From Tubiluchus corallicola (taxonomy: Eukaryota; Priapulida; Priapulimorpha; Priapulimorphida; Tubiluchidae), in the NCBI GenBank assembly GCA_030141605.1, contig JAQGDQ010002385.1, positions 124,001-188,000 of the forward strand: 64,000 bases of DNA, written 5' to 3'. Below, piece after piece: positions 56,842 through 64,000 of the stretch; positions within the stretch are counted from its first letter, which is position 1, and every line of letters starts with the position of its first letter. The notes under the pieces were generated by a model that made no database searches, had not been told where the DNA came from, and saw nothing but the letters and a program-made list of their open reading frames with translations. Made by a program: the position numbers and the translations under genes.

Positions 56842-57513
56842 TTGACATCTCTCCTGAAAAATCGCCGATTCAAATACGCTTTACTAGCTATACTCATTAC
56901 CATCATGGTATGGGGAAGTGGATTGGTTTATTTTTCTTTCAAAATCCCACAACAAAATGAAACAGCCATTCCACAAAAAGACGCTATCATCGTCCTAACT
57001 GGCGCCGCAGGGCGTATAGAAAAAGGAGCCGCTCTCTTACAGACAAAAAAAGCAAAACATCTATTCATCTCAGGCGTATATGATAATGTAAAATCTCAAA
57101 ATATTAACGAGCTTAAACAATTAACACCCGATGAACTCTCTTGTTGTGTCCATATCGGTTATCAAGCGAAAACAACCTATGAAAACGCTATAGAAATAGC
57201 AGAATGGGCTAAAAAAGCCAACATAAATTCTATCCATTTGGTAACCTCATCATATCATATGCCACGCAGTCTGTTTGAAATTAAACAGAAAATTCCCTAT
57301 GCCGAAATTTTACCAGCTCCCGTTTTTTCTGAAAATTTCAAACAAATAAAATGGTGGATATGGCCAGGCTCTACAAAATTACTCATTAGCGAATACCATA
57401 AATTCATACTCGCGCATTTCCGCTATATCATTTTTTCATTCTTCTTATCATTTAAAAAAGACTATTCAATAGAAAACACCCCTTCATTAATAGAAGCTTT
57501 ACACAATTCATAA
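56842..57513 (+). CDS. YdcF/ElyC-family (DUF218) membrane-anchored protein
   Basis: A 223-residue protein with one N-terminal span (about 12-32) and a DUF218 domain: AIIVLTGAAGRIEKGAALL, TTYENAIEIAEWA and LVTSSYHMPRS. Related proteins (ElyC, SanA) affect envelope integrity and peptidoglycan lipid carriers. The start is TTG at 56842 behind AGAGAG; the next ATG would cut the membrane span. It follows ftsX by 21 bases, a conserved alphaproteobacterial association. Confidence 0.87.
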   Translation: MTSLLKNRRFKYALLAILITIMVWGSGLVYFSFKIPQQNETAIPQKDAIIVLTGAAGRIEKGAALLQTKKAKHLFISGVYDNVKSQNINELKQLTPDELSCCVHIGYQAKTTYENAIEIAEWAKKANINSIHLVTSSYHMPRSLFEIKQKIPYAEILPAPVFSENFKQIKWWIWPGSTKLLISEYHKFILAHFRYIIFSFFLSFKKDYSIENTPSLIEALHNS

Positions 57514-57596
57514 AATCCATACCATAGATAGCCTAAACATATTATTATTCTAGTAAAATAACCTAAAAAAAATAAAGAGAACAGGACGCTACTAAA

Positions 57597-58520
57597 GTGC
57601 AAATTTACCTCCCTATCGCAGAACTGCCTGTCAACATCTTCTTGCTGGTAGGATTAGGATGGACAATTGGCGTCCTGTCCGGAATGTTCGGAGTCGGAGG
57701 AGGATTCCTTATGACTCCTCTATTAATATTACTGGGCATTCCCCCTCCTGTCGCTGTCGCGACACAAGCTAATCAGATTCTCGCTCTTTCCATCTCAGGT
57801 GTCATCGCACACTGGCGGAGAAATAATGTCGATATTAAAATGGGGCTTATCCTCCTTATTGGCGGTATAGCAGGATCGTCACAAGGTGTCTGGATATTTG
57901 CACTACTCAAAAACATCGGACAAATTAACTTCGTCATCACTATTTGTTATGTCTTATTTCTTAGCATGATTGGCTCCCTGATGCTTACGGAGAGCATTAG
58001 AACACTCTACTTTTCCAAGCAAAAAAAACAAAAAATAAACCGAGCTCATACATGGTTACATTCTTTACCATTTAAAATGCGTTTCCACCGATCCGGACTT
58101 TATATCAGCGTTATCATCCCTATCACTATCGGCTTTCTTGTAGGCTTTCTGTCAGCACTTATGGGCATAGGTGGAGGATTTATTATCGTCCCAGCAATGA
58201 TTTACATCATTGGAATGCCAACATCTATTGTCATTGGAACATCCCTCTTTCAAATGATTTTTGTTTCAGCGAATATAACTCTCCTACAAGCCATCAATAC
58301 ACAAACTGTCGATATAATTCTCGCCCTAACTTTGCTTATCGGCGGCGTTATCGGCACACAAAACGGTGTCCGAATAGGAACACGACTCCAAGCTGTGCAA
58401 TTGCGTATACTCCTTGCTTTTCTGGTGCTTCTAGTATGCACTCAGCTCATCTGGCAGCTAACTGCTCACCCTCAAAACATATGGTCCGTAACATACACAA
58501 TCGAAACAATAAGGAACTAG
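57597..58520 (+). CDS. TauE/SafE-family permease
   Basis: A 307-residue transporter with about eight spans in two homologous halves: GMFGVGGGFLMTPLLILLGI and LMGIGGGFIIVPAMIYIIGM are the family signature in each half. Members export sulfite, sulfoacetate or related anions. It starts with GTG at 57597 and is followed two bases after its stop by an Alph_Pro_TM gene, a pairing typical of alphaproteobacteria. Confidence 0.9.
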   Translation: MQIYLPIAELPVNIFLLVGLGWTIGVLSGMFGVGGGFLMTPLLILLGIPPPVAVATQANQILALSISGVIAHWRRNNVDIKMGLILLIGGIAGSSQGVWIFALLKNIGQINFVITICYVLFLSMIGSLMLTESIRTLYFSKQKKQKINRAHTWLHSLPFKMRFHRSGLYISVIIPITIGFLVGFLSALMGIGGGFIIVPAMIYIIGMPTSIVIGTSLFQMIFVSANITLLQAINTQTVDIILALTLLIGGVIGTQNGVRIGTRLQAVQLRILLAFLVLLVCTQLIWQLTAHPQNIWSVTYTIETIRN

Positions 58521-58522
58521 CA

Positions 58523-59296
58523 GTGGAAAAAAAATCATGCTACCATTTCCTTGTTTTAACGATTCTCATCAGCTTTTCGCTTATAGCGCCAGCGAAAGCC
58601 ACCCATATTGTTGCTTCAGTCTCTAACCATCTTGTTCCCGTGGAAATGAATTTCTCCGGATCAGACATTACACTCTTTGGTGCCATCGATCGAAAAGAAG
58701 ATATCCAAGGAGACATCATCGTCATTGTAAAAAGTCTACCCCATCAGGTTGTCGTGCGAAAAAAAGAAAAAAAAGGCCCGTTATGGGTAAATAGCAATTC
58801 CGCCCACTTCAGCAATGTTCCAGGCTATTATTCTATAGCTTCTACAGGAGACTGGGAAACATTACTCCCACGAGATCAACGAATCTTTCACCAAATCGGC
58901 CTAGAAAACATACAGTTTAAATTGGAAAATACGGCCATTCCAATAAAAAGAGAACATAAAATATTGTGGAAAAACGCCATTATTAAAGACCATCAGCAAA
59001 AAAAACTTTACTCAACACAGCCACAAACTATAAAGCTATTTGATGATACACTTTTCCATTTTCAGCTTTCTTTTCCAGAAAATGTACCTATCGGTGATTA
59101 TCAAGTCTTTATCTATTTGGTACACGAACACGAAATCATCAGCGCGCAAACAACATCTATCACTATTGACAGAGATGGATTCGAAGCATGGATTTATGAA
59201 GCTTCGCAATATTACCCCTTTCTGTATGGCTTAGGAGCCATTGCTATGGCTATCGCTTTCGGATGGGGTTCCGCAATCATTTTCAGAAAAATCTAA
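58523..59296 (+). CDS. TIGR02186 / Alph_Pro_TM family protein
   Basis: A 257-residue envelope protein with a signal sequence (hydrophobic FLVLTILISFSLIAP, then AKAT), an extracytoplasmic beta-rich domain (LVPVEMNFSGSDITLFGAID is the family hallmark) and one C-terminal span (about 232-252). The frame is open up to 58436, but GTG 58523 has AAGGA upstream and follows the tauE stop directly. Probable partner of the TauE/SafE permease; its role is unknown. Confidence 0.85.
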   Translation: MEKKSCYHFLVLTILISFSLIAPAKATHIVASVSNHLVPVEMNFSGSDITLFGAIDRKEDIQGDIIVIVKSLPHQVVVRKKEKKGPLWVNSNSAHFSNVPGYYSIASTGDWETLLPRDQRIFHQIGLENIQFKLENTAIPIKREHKILWKNAIIKDHQQKKLYSTQPQTIKLFDDTLFHFQLSFPENVPIGDYQVFIYLVHEHEIISAQTTSITIDRDGFEAWIYEASQYYPFLYGLGAIAMAIAFGWGSAIIFRKI

Positions 59297-60008
59297 TACA
59301 CATAGATCAAGATGAATACTTCTATTCTTAAATATACTTGTGTCAAAAAATTTCTATATTAAAAATCAAAAAAGTAAGAATCTCTAAAAGGCCCCATAAA
59401 GAATCGAGAGAATCAACAACCAAGTAATATATTACCGCAGAAACAAACAAAATAACATATAAACCAACTTGTTAATAAGCTATTTCCCCTCACCATCATT
59501 CAGAAATGCCCAAATAAGCTTTAATAAAGCATATATTTTCACAACTGGACAATATAAAAACTTTAACAAGAAAAAGTCAAAAAATATATTTATACACTCT
59601 AATTTTTAAATCCACTTCATGGGATTGTTATTTCAGTATTTAATGGTATATAAATTTCAATTAATAGTTTAAAATTTGATGAGTTTTCCTTAACAGTAGA
59701 GCAAAAAATATTATTTCCCTTTGAAATAAATTTAAAAAACAATTAAGTTAGAGGGTTATTAAGCAAACAATGGATATTTATTAATAATTGAAACAAACAT
59801 TCAAATTATTGATGCTTTAATTAAGCTAATGTAGATAATTATTAATTATTGTGGATATTTACCAATTAGTGAATATTTATTAGTTATCACTTGAATATTT
59901 ATTAATCATAACAATATTTATAGTCGTTTACTGTTTTTTAATAGATTATATGGTAGCTTTACAATGTTACTGACTAAAAGCATTACTGACAAAGGGGTTG
60001 TAAGTACG
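59297..60008. other. AT-rich spacer before the pilus operon
   Basis: 712 bases with no gene seen apart from chance stop-rich frames. The last 230 bases contain repeated ATATTTA motifs (see 59774-59920). I see no DnaA boxes of the TTATCCACA type, so an origin is not supported. Confidence 0.55.
59774..59920 (+). repeat. Phased ATATTTA motifs upstream of the pilus operon
   Basis: ATATTTA occurs at 59774, 59855, 59873, 59895 and 59914. The last four are 18-22 bases apart, close to two helical turns, and three carry the longer form GAATATTTATTA or GGATATTTA. The array ends about 90 bases before the LysM/TcpQ gene. It could be a binding array for a regulator or an H-NS-like protein, or chance in AT-rich DNA. 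Confidence 0.45.
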
Positions 60009-61112
60009 ATGAAGAAACTTTTTATACTGCTTCTATTTTTACCAGGCTTTCTCTTTTGTGTTCCTTATTCTTTTGCAGACTCAATAAACTGGTCTCTTCA
60101 AGGAAAAACAAAGGCGACTAAAACTGCTATAGGATATGAGCCCGTCTATATGGCACAAAATAATGCCCAGTATGGAACGCATGTTGTTCAGAAAGGAGAG
60201 AATTTATACCGAATCAGTTTACGGTATAATGTCACGATGAAATCTCTCAAAGAGATTAATAACTTGAAAGATGAAGACGCTATTCATGTAGGGCAGAAAA
60301 TAAAATATCCTTATGGTTCAGGAATGAAGGCAAGTTCTACATCCTCTATTTCATCTGCTCGCGCAGCGACCTCAACACCTTCTGTTTCTACGCCGAAAGT
60401 AGCGGAGGCAAGTAAAACCACTCGAACTACAAGCTCAGAATTCTCTTATACTGACAGCTATACAGCTTACTTGAATCAGAGAAGAGCTAACGAGATGGCC
60501 TCAAGAAATCAGAAACCTGATTCAATGTCTAAGCTACAACAAACACAGCAGCAGGCTGTTGCGTCAAGGCAGACTGTTACACCAAGAAGACAAGAGAGTG
60601 CAAGACCCCCTCAGACCGCATCAACAAGCCAAATTGCACCGGAAAGCAAAAAAGAAAGCTTACCAACAAGTAAAGCTGCATCAGGAAGCAAAGAGAGCTT
60701 GCCAGGAAGCAAAGAAGCCATGCCAACAAGTAAAGCTATATCAGGAAGCAAAGAGAGCTTGCCAGGAAGCAAAGCCATGCCAACAAGTAAAGATAAACAG
60801 TCAGAGAATCTTGGCACCTCTTCATCATCTACGACTACAGCAATGAAGCAGCCACCGAAATATCTCCCTACATGGAAATTATCAAAAGGCTCCTCCCTTA
60901 AAAAGGTTATAGAATCTTGGTCAGAGCAAGTAGGTTGGACCGTTATGTGGTACGTAGACCATGACTACCCTATTGTCGCTGATGCACAATACCGAGGAGA
61001 GTTCGTAGACGTTATGGAAGCATTGACTAATGATCTTACATTTGCAGGAACCCCATTAGCTGTCCGTCTTTACTCAGGAAATAAAGTTGTACGTGTTACC
61101 AGTATTCGTTAA
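60009..61112 (+). CDS. Secreted LysM protein with TcpQ-like C-terminal domain (type IVb pilus)
   Basis: A 367-residue precursor from ATG 60009: signal peptide (KKLFILLLFLPGFLF to FADS), a LysM domain at about residues 57-98 (HVVQKGENLYRIS to VGQKIKYP), a long Ser/Thr/Gln/Lys-rich linker (about 100-280), and a C-terminal domain at about 285-367 (KLSKGSSLKKVIESW, GWTVMWYVDHDYPIVA) resembling TcpQ, which helps the secretin in type IVb pili. An upstream ATG at 59964 is open but would place 15 residues before the signal peptide. First gene of the pilus operon. Confidence 0.8.
   Translation: MKKLFILLLFLPGFLFCVPYSFADSINWSLQGKTKATKTAIGYEPVYMAQNNAQYGTHVVQKGENLYRISLRYNVTMKSLKEINNLKDEDAIHVGQKIKYPYGSGMKASSTSSISSARAATSTPSVSTPKVAEASKTTRTTSSEFSYTDSYTAYLNQRRANEMASRNQKPDSMSKLQQTQQQAVASRQTVTPRRQESARPPQTASTSQIAPESKKESLPTSKAASGSKESLPGSKEAMPTSKAISGSKESLPGSKAMPTSKDKQSENLGTSSSSTTTAMKQPPKYLPTWKLSKGSSLKKVIESWSEQVGWTVMWYVDHDYPIVADAQYRGEFVDVMEALTNDLTFAGTPLAVRLYSGNKVVRVTSIR
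60663..60790 (+). repeat. Imperfect 60-bp duplication in the linker of the LysM protein
   Basis: Two copies of a unit encoding PTSKAxSGSKESLPGSKEAM lie at about 60661-60720 and 60721-60777. The second lacks three bases, and a partial third copy (PTSK) follows. It extends the Lys/Ser-rich linker. Confidence 0.85.
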
Positions 61113-61178
61113 CAGCTCCCTTTTAATAAAAGAATAGGTAACAATTCATAACAATTTATAGATAAGTGTGTGTATATT

Positions 61179-62714
61179 ATGTATATAAATAAATTATTTA
61201 ATTGCTATAGTCGCGTCAGTCGTGCCGCAATTTCAGGTTTGATAGCTGGGGGATTACTCTTAAGCTTAACGGCATGTGAACAGCTCGAAACAGCTGAAAC
61301 CGTCGATGGGTACGTATCAAGATACGAAGATCAAAAAAGCACAGATCCCATCCAGTCAACTCAACAGCTAGAACGCTTTAAAGTTATGGAAGACAGCTGG
61401 TTTATTTCAAATACAGCTGTTCCTATTGATACCTCTTTCCCTGACGCTTTCTACAGACCTGTTGATGTGTTTTCATTAACACCGGCGACTCTCGCTGAAA
61501 TGATTGAGATTGTTTCCAGAATAACAGGGTTCAGCTGGGCAGCAAGTATCACCGCTCCAGGTGGAGAGGTTCCTGATTCAGCTTCTTCTTCAGATTATTT
61601 AGCGATAGACCCAACGACAGAAATCGAAGATGCTACCTCAGAGCTGGGACGCTTTCCCTATCGTTATAAAGGGGATGTCAAAGGATTCCTTGACTATATA
61701 GCTCTTACTTTTGATGTCAGCTATAAACTTCGTAACGGAATTTTGTTGATTGAAGCCTACCATGCGCATACTATTGAGATCCCTGGTATTCATGCCGAGC
61801 TTTCCGCAAGTGGCGCCGCTGGCGATTCATACGAATATTCCGGTTTTGAATTTATTATGGAAACTGTTGAAAGCCTCTTGGGGCCAGAAGGTGTGATTCA
61901 AGGAAATCCCGCCTTAGGGACAATTACTGTCTATGATAGACCTTCTGTTATTACTCGTATAGAGGATTTTGTGAGCAGACACGCCGAAAAATTAAAACGA
62001 CAGATCATTATGAATGTCACAATAATTCGCTATACAAGAAATAATGATGAGAACTACGGCCTAAGCTGGCAGGATGTCCTGCTTAGTAGTGGTGATAATA
62101 GCATCAACTTTAGCGGAGGCGCTACTGTCGCATCTACCGGATCAATACAAGCGAACGCTACATTTGGTAACTTTTCTGCAGAAAGTATTATTGGGCTCCT
62201 CTCAAGAAGAGGGGAAGCTATTATTGATAACAGTGTCCAGTTTGTCGCTCTTAATGGTGTACCCATTCCTGTCGATTTGACAACATCTCGTTCCTACATC
62301 TCAAAAACATCTGTCACAACAACAGATGGTGTTACTGAGAAAAGTGTCGATGTTGACTCTGTTACAACAGGTATGCAACTTGCCGTATGGCCTAAGCTAC
62401 AGTCCGATAACCGTATTGCCCTGTCAGTTTCCCTCTCTTTAGATGAATTGATTAGCCTAGAGGATTTTGATACAAGCAGTGGTGATAGTATTAAAGTTCC
62501 AGAAACAGCGCAAAGTGTTGTACGACAACATGCCATCTTAGACTCTGGCACAACATGGATACTTGGAGGATTTAAAACAAATGACTTCCAGTATAATAGA
62601 TCAAGCGTCGGAAATGTGCCGCATCATCTCCTTGGAGGCAGCACGACAAAATCAGAAAGTATAACAGAGTTACTTGTTGTTGTTACGCCAACTTTATTAA
62701 ATGATTTGAAATAA
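61179..62714 (+). CDS. pilN: PilN-type secretin lipoprotein (type IVb pilus)
   Basis: A 511-residue outer-membrane secretin. A signal with lipobox LSLTAC anchors the N-terminus (mature Cys near residue 33). N domains follow (YRYKGDVKGFLDYIALTFDV), then the secretin domain with YGLSWQDVLLSSGD, IIGLLSRRGEAIIDNS and the C-terminal DSGTTWILGGF and ITELLVVVTPTLL. Length and layout match PilN/BfpB of R64-type pili. The ATG at 61179 is chosen over an in-frame GTG 61170; neither has a strong ribosome site. Confidence 0.88.
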   Translation: MYINKLFNCYSRVSRAAISGLIAGGLLLSLTACEQLETAETVDGYVSRYEDQKSTDPIQSTQQLERFKVMEDSWFISNTAVPIDTSFPDAFYRPVDVFSLTPATLAEMIEIVSRITGFSWAASITAPGGEVPDSASSSDYLAIDPTTEIEDATSELGRFPYRYKGDVKGFLDYIALTFDVSYKLRNGILLIEAYHAHTIEIPGIHAELSASGAAGDSYEYSGFEFIMETVESLLGPEGVIQGNPALGTITVYDRPSVITRIEDFVSRHAEKLKRQIIMNVTIIRYTRNNDENYGLSWQDVLLSSGDNSINFSGGATVASTGSIQANATFGNFSAESIIGLLSRRGEAIIDNSVQFVALNGVPIPVDLTTSRSYISKTSVTTTDGVTEKSVDVDSVTTGMQLAVWPKLQSDNRIALSVSLSLDELISLEDFDTSSGDSIKVPETAQSVVRQHAILDSGTTWILGGFKTNDFQYNRSSVGNVPHHLLGGSTTKSESITELLVVVTPTLLNDLK

Positions 62715-62781
62715 CTATCTTTAACCCATGACTCAAAAACGATTAGTATAGATATGTGCTAAACGGTAAGTAGAGGAAAAT

Positions 62782-63360
62782 ATGAAGCTTTTTGAAGTCG
62801 CAGCTGATAAACATAAATGGTTAATCGGATTCAAATGGATGCTGACATTCAGTAATAGCGATACTCATATACGCATGTTATCAGAGCAGTATAAAGGAGA
62901 GATTGCTTTCAGTATGCCATCGGTCTCTAACCCTATACAGGACGAAAAGCAAAAAATGTATTTGGTCGCTTTAGGAATAGGGAGTAAAAAAATGCTTTCT
63001 ATTCCTCCTCTAACCCCTGCATTGGCGCTTCGCTATAACGATCGGACAGCTGTATTCCTTTATACAGATGAAGACTCAGAGGTTTCTTATGTTTCCGCCG
63101 CGATCAATGGAGACCCTGTTCCTAACGGTGAAATGGTTCTGGAAACAAAAACAGCTCAGAAACATGCGGGGCAACTCGCTGCTTCCTTACAATGCGATGT
63201 TATCCATTTAACACAAGAGGATCTTACCGAGTTGGTGCCTAATAAAGATATTGCCATAAGAACAGAAACAATGTCATGGAAATTTATTATTTTATTTTCC
63301 TTTTCAATATTACTGTTCCTTGTTATTTTGTTTGCAACGCTTATTTCCTTATTTTTATAG
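62782..63360 (+). CDS. PilO2-like N-terminal half (cytoplasmic domain plus one membrane span)
   Basis: A 192-residue protein with a soluble mixed alpha/beta region and a single C-terminal span (about 168-190, FIILFSFSILLFLVILFATL). It follows pilN where type IVb operons place pilO, and the soluble part before a span fits the cytoplasmic N-terminal half of PilO2. AGAGGAAAAT precedes the ATG. Identity rests on position and architecture; I cannot confirm homology. Confidence 0.55.
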   Translation: MKLFEVAADKHKWLIGFKWMLTFSNSDTHIRMLSEQYKGEIAFSMPSVSNPIQDEKQKMYLVALGIGSKKMLSIPPLTPALALRYNDRTAVFLYTDEDSEVSYVSAAINGDPVPNGEMVLETKTAQKHAGQLAASLQCDVIHLTQEDLTELVPNKDIAIRTETMSWKFIILFSFSILLFLVILFATLISLFL

Positions 63361-63394
63361 CTTATTACTGAAACCAAATTAATAGAGAGAAACC

Positions 63395-64000
63395 GTGAAT
63401 AAGAAAAAGATAATATTGTTTTTTGTTTCCATCTTCTTCCTTGTATTTTTATTCGGAGGCTCTTATTTTATATGGACTGCTCTGGTGCAGCCAGATGCCG
63501 TGCCTTCGTCAAAAAAACCTGTTGATTTTGAAACTAAACTACAAACAGCATCATTAGGGTTTATAGACATAATATCCAGACAAACAAAAGGATATAAACC
63601 TTTATTTTACCATTGGCTTTTAATAGAAAAAATTGCCAGGCTTCCAAAAGAAGCAGGGCACTGGAACATGGAATCTGTAGAATGTTCTGTTAATATATGC
63701 ACCTTAAAATGGACTAATAAAGGAATTGCTATACCGAAAGTACTGGAAGACGCCTTTACAGAACATGGATACCAGAGTCTCATAAAAAACTTAGAGTTTA
63801 ACCGTCAAGGTACAGAATCGACCTTACCAAACTTCCGAATTGATACAGATGACAATCCGATTGTCAGTTACAAAATATTTCAATCTCCATCCAGTAGCTC
63901 TTTTCAGGAGAGGTTGAGAGTAACAGAAACGGAAACACAAATACGACAGAGTAATCGAAGTAATGAGCTCATTGTAATCTCTAATATCCGAGATACAATT
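63395..64000 (+). CDS. PilO2-like C-terminal half (membrane span plus periplasmic domain), cut by window edge
   Basis: The frame is open from GTG 63395 (AGAGAG upstream) to the end of the window, at least 202 residues. A start-anchored span (about 6-30, IILFFVSIFFLVFLFGGSYF) is followed by a soluble domain with a Cys pair in ESVECSVNICTLKW. A W-x(n)-C-x(n)-C-x-L-x-W pattern occurs in the periplasmic part of PilO2-type pilin accessory proteins. With the preceding gene it would rebuild PilO2's layout, so the function may be split over two genes. A different pilus protein remains possible. Confidence 0.5.
   Translation, partial: MNKKKIILFFVSIFFLVFLFGGSYFIWTALVQPDAVPSSKKPVDFETKLQTASLGFIDIISRQTKGYKPLFYHWLLIEKIARLPKEAGHWNMESVECSVNICTLKWTNKGIAIPKVLEDAFTEHGYQSLIKNLEFNRQGTESTLPNFRIDTDDNPIVSYKIFQSPSSSSFQERLRVTETETQIRQSNRSNELIVISNIRDTI

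Noticed and set aside
59297-60008. Chromosome origin of replication
   Set aside because: The region is AT-rich and repetitive, but I see no cluster of DnaA boxes and no typical origin neighbours such as dnaA, hemE or parAB.
60559-60846. Shifted-frame 95-residue frame within the LysM protein linker
   Set aside because: Also a by-product of the repeat; it lies wholly inside the real gene and lacks a start site.

Overview
This window looks like a chromosomal segment of an AT-rich alphaproteobacterium. I estimate GC near 40% by eye. Clues to the lineage are a zinc-ribbon/DUF3426-type gene divergent from ftsE-ftsX, an isoaspartyl-methyltransferase-like gene directly upstream of a TolC-type channel gene, a TauE/SafE gene followed by an Alph_Pro_TM (TIGR02186) gene, and a rhodoquinone-type methyltransferase (RquA). 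I cannot name a genus. Almost all genes are housekeeping or envelope genes. I saw no prophage, insertion sequence, CRISPR array or rRNA operon.

Layout. 0-2 kb: C-terminally cut uvrD helicase and a universal stress protein, both minus strand. 2-6.5 kb: glycogen branching and debranching enzymes (glgB, glgX). 6.6-8.2 kb: an orphan asparagine-synthase-like gene with its own promoter. 8.4-12.6 kb: dnaB, alr, mlaE, mlaF. 12.7-16 kb (minus): an alpha/beta hydrolase and a Lon-type protease. 16-20 kb: glycosyltransferase, thrS, and infC with an apparent AUA start. 20-25 kb (minus): a candidate small RNA, lysR, trxB, peroxiredoxin, a GATE-domain transporter and mnmA. 25-29.7 kb: rquA-ubiX-ygfZ, then infA-maf-xseA. 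29.7-38.3 kb: valS, tolC, a pcm-like gene, tRNA-Cys(GCA), rarD, rsmB, htpX and a 42-residue lipoprotein gene. 38.3-46 kb (minus): a ten-gene Mrp/MBH-type cation antiporter operon. 46.3-47.1 kb: two tandem paralogous genes of unknown function that share duplicated upstream DNA. 47.4-51.5 kb: rmuC, an MFS transporter and lysA. 51.5-54.6 kb: a 1010-residue zinc-ribbon membrane protein with eleven copies of a 60-bp repeat. 55-59.3 kb: ftsE, ftsX, a ydcF-like gene, tauE/safE and the Alph_Pro_TM gene. 60-64 kb: start of a type IVb pilus operon (LysM/TcpQ-like protein, PilN secretin, and a PilO2-like function apparently split over two genes), running off the window.

How the parts fit. RquA beside UbiX suggests quinone chemistry for low-oxygen respiration. 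The Mrp operon would couple the proton gradient to sodium or pH balance. Glycogen enzymes imply a storage polymer. alr and lysA supply peptidoglycan precursors, and the mla, tolC, ftsEX and pilus genes build the envelope. Many operon joints are ATGA, GTGA or TAATG overlaps, so translational coupling is common. Several genes start with GTG or TTG. Points most worth following: the infC AUA start, the anti-Shine-Dalgarno-like small RNA, the repeat-bearing zinc-ribbon protein, the tandem unknown small proteins, the extra subunit in the Mrp operon, and the split PilO2-like gene.
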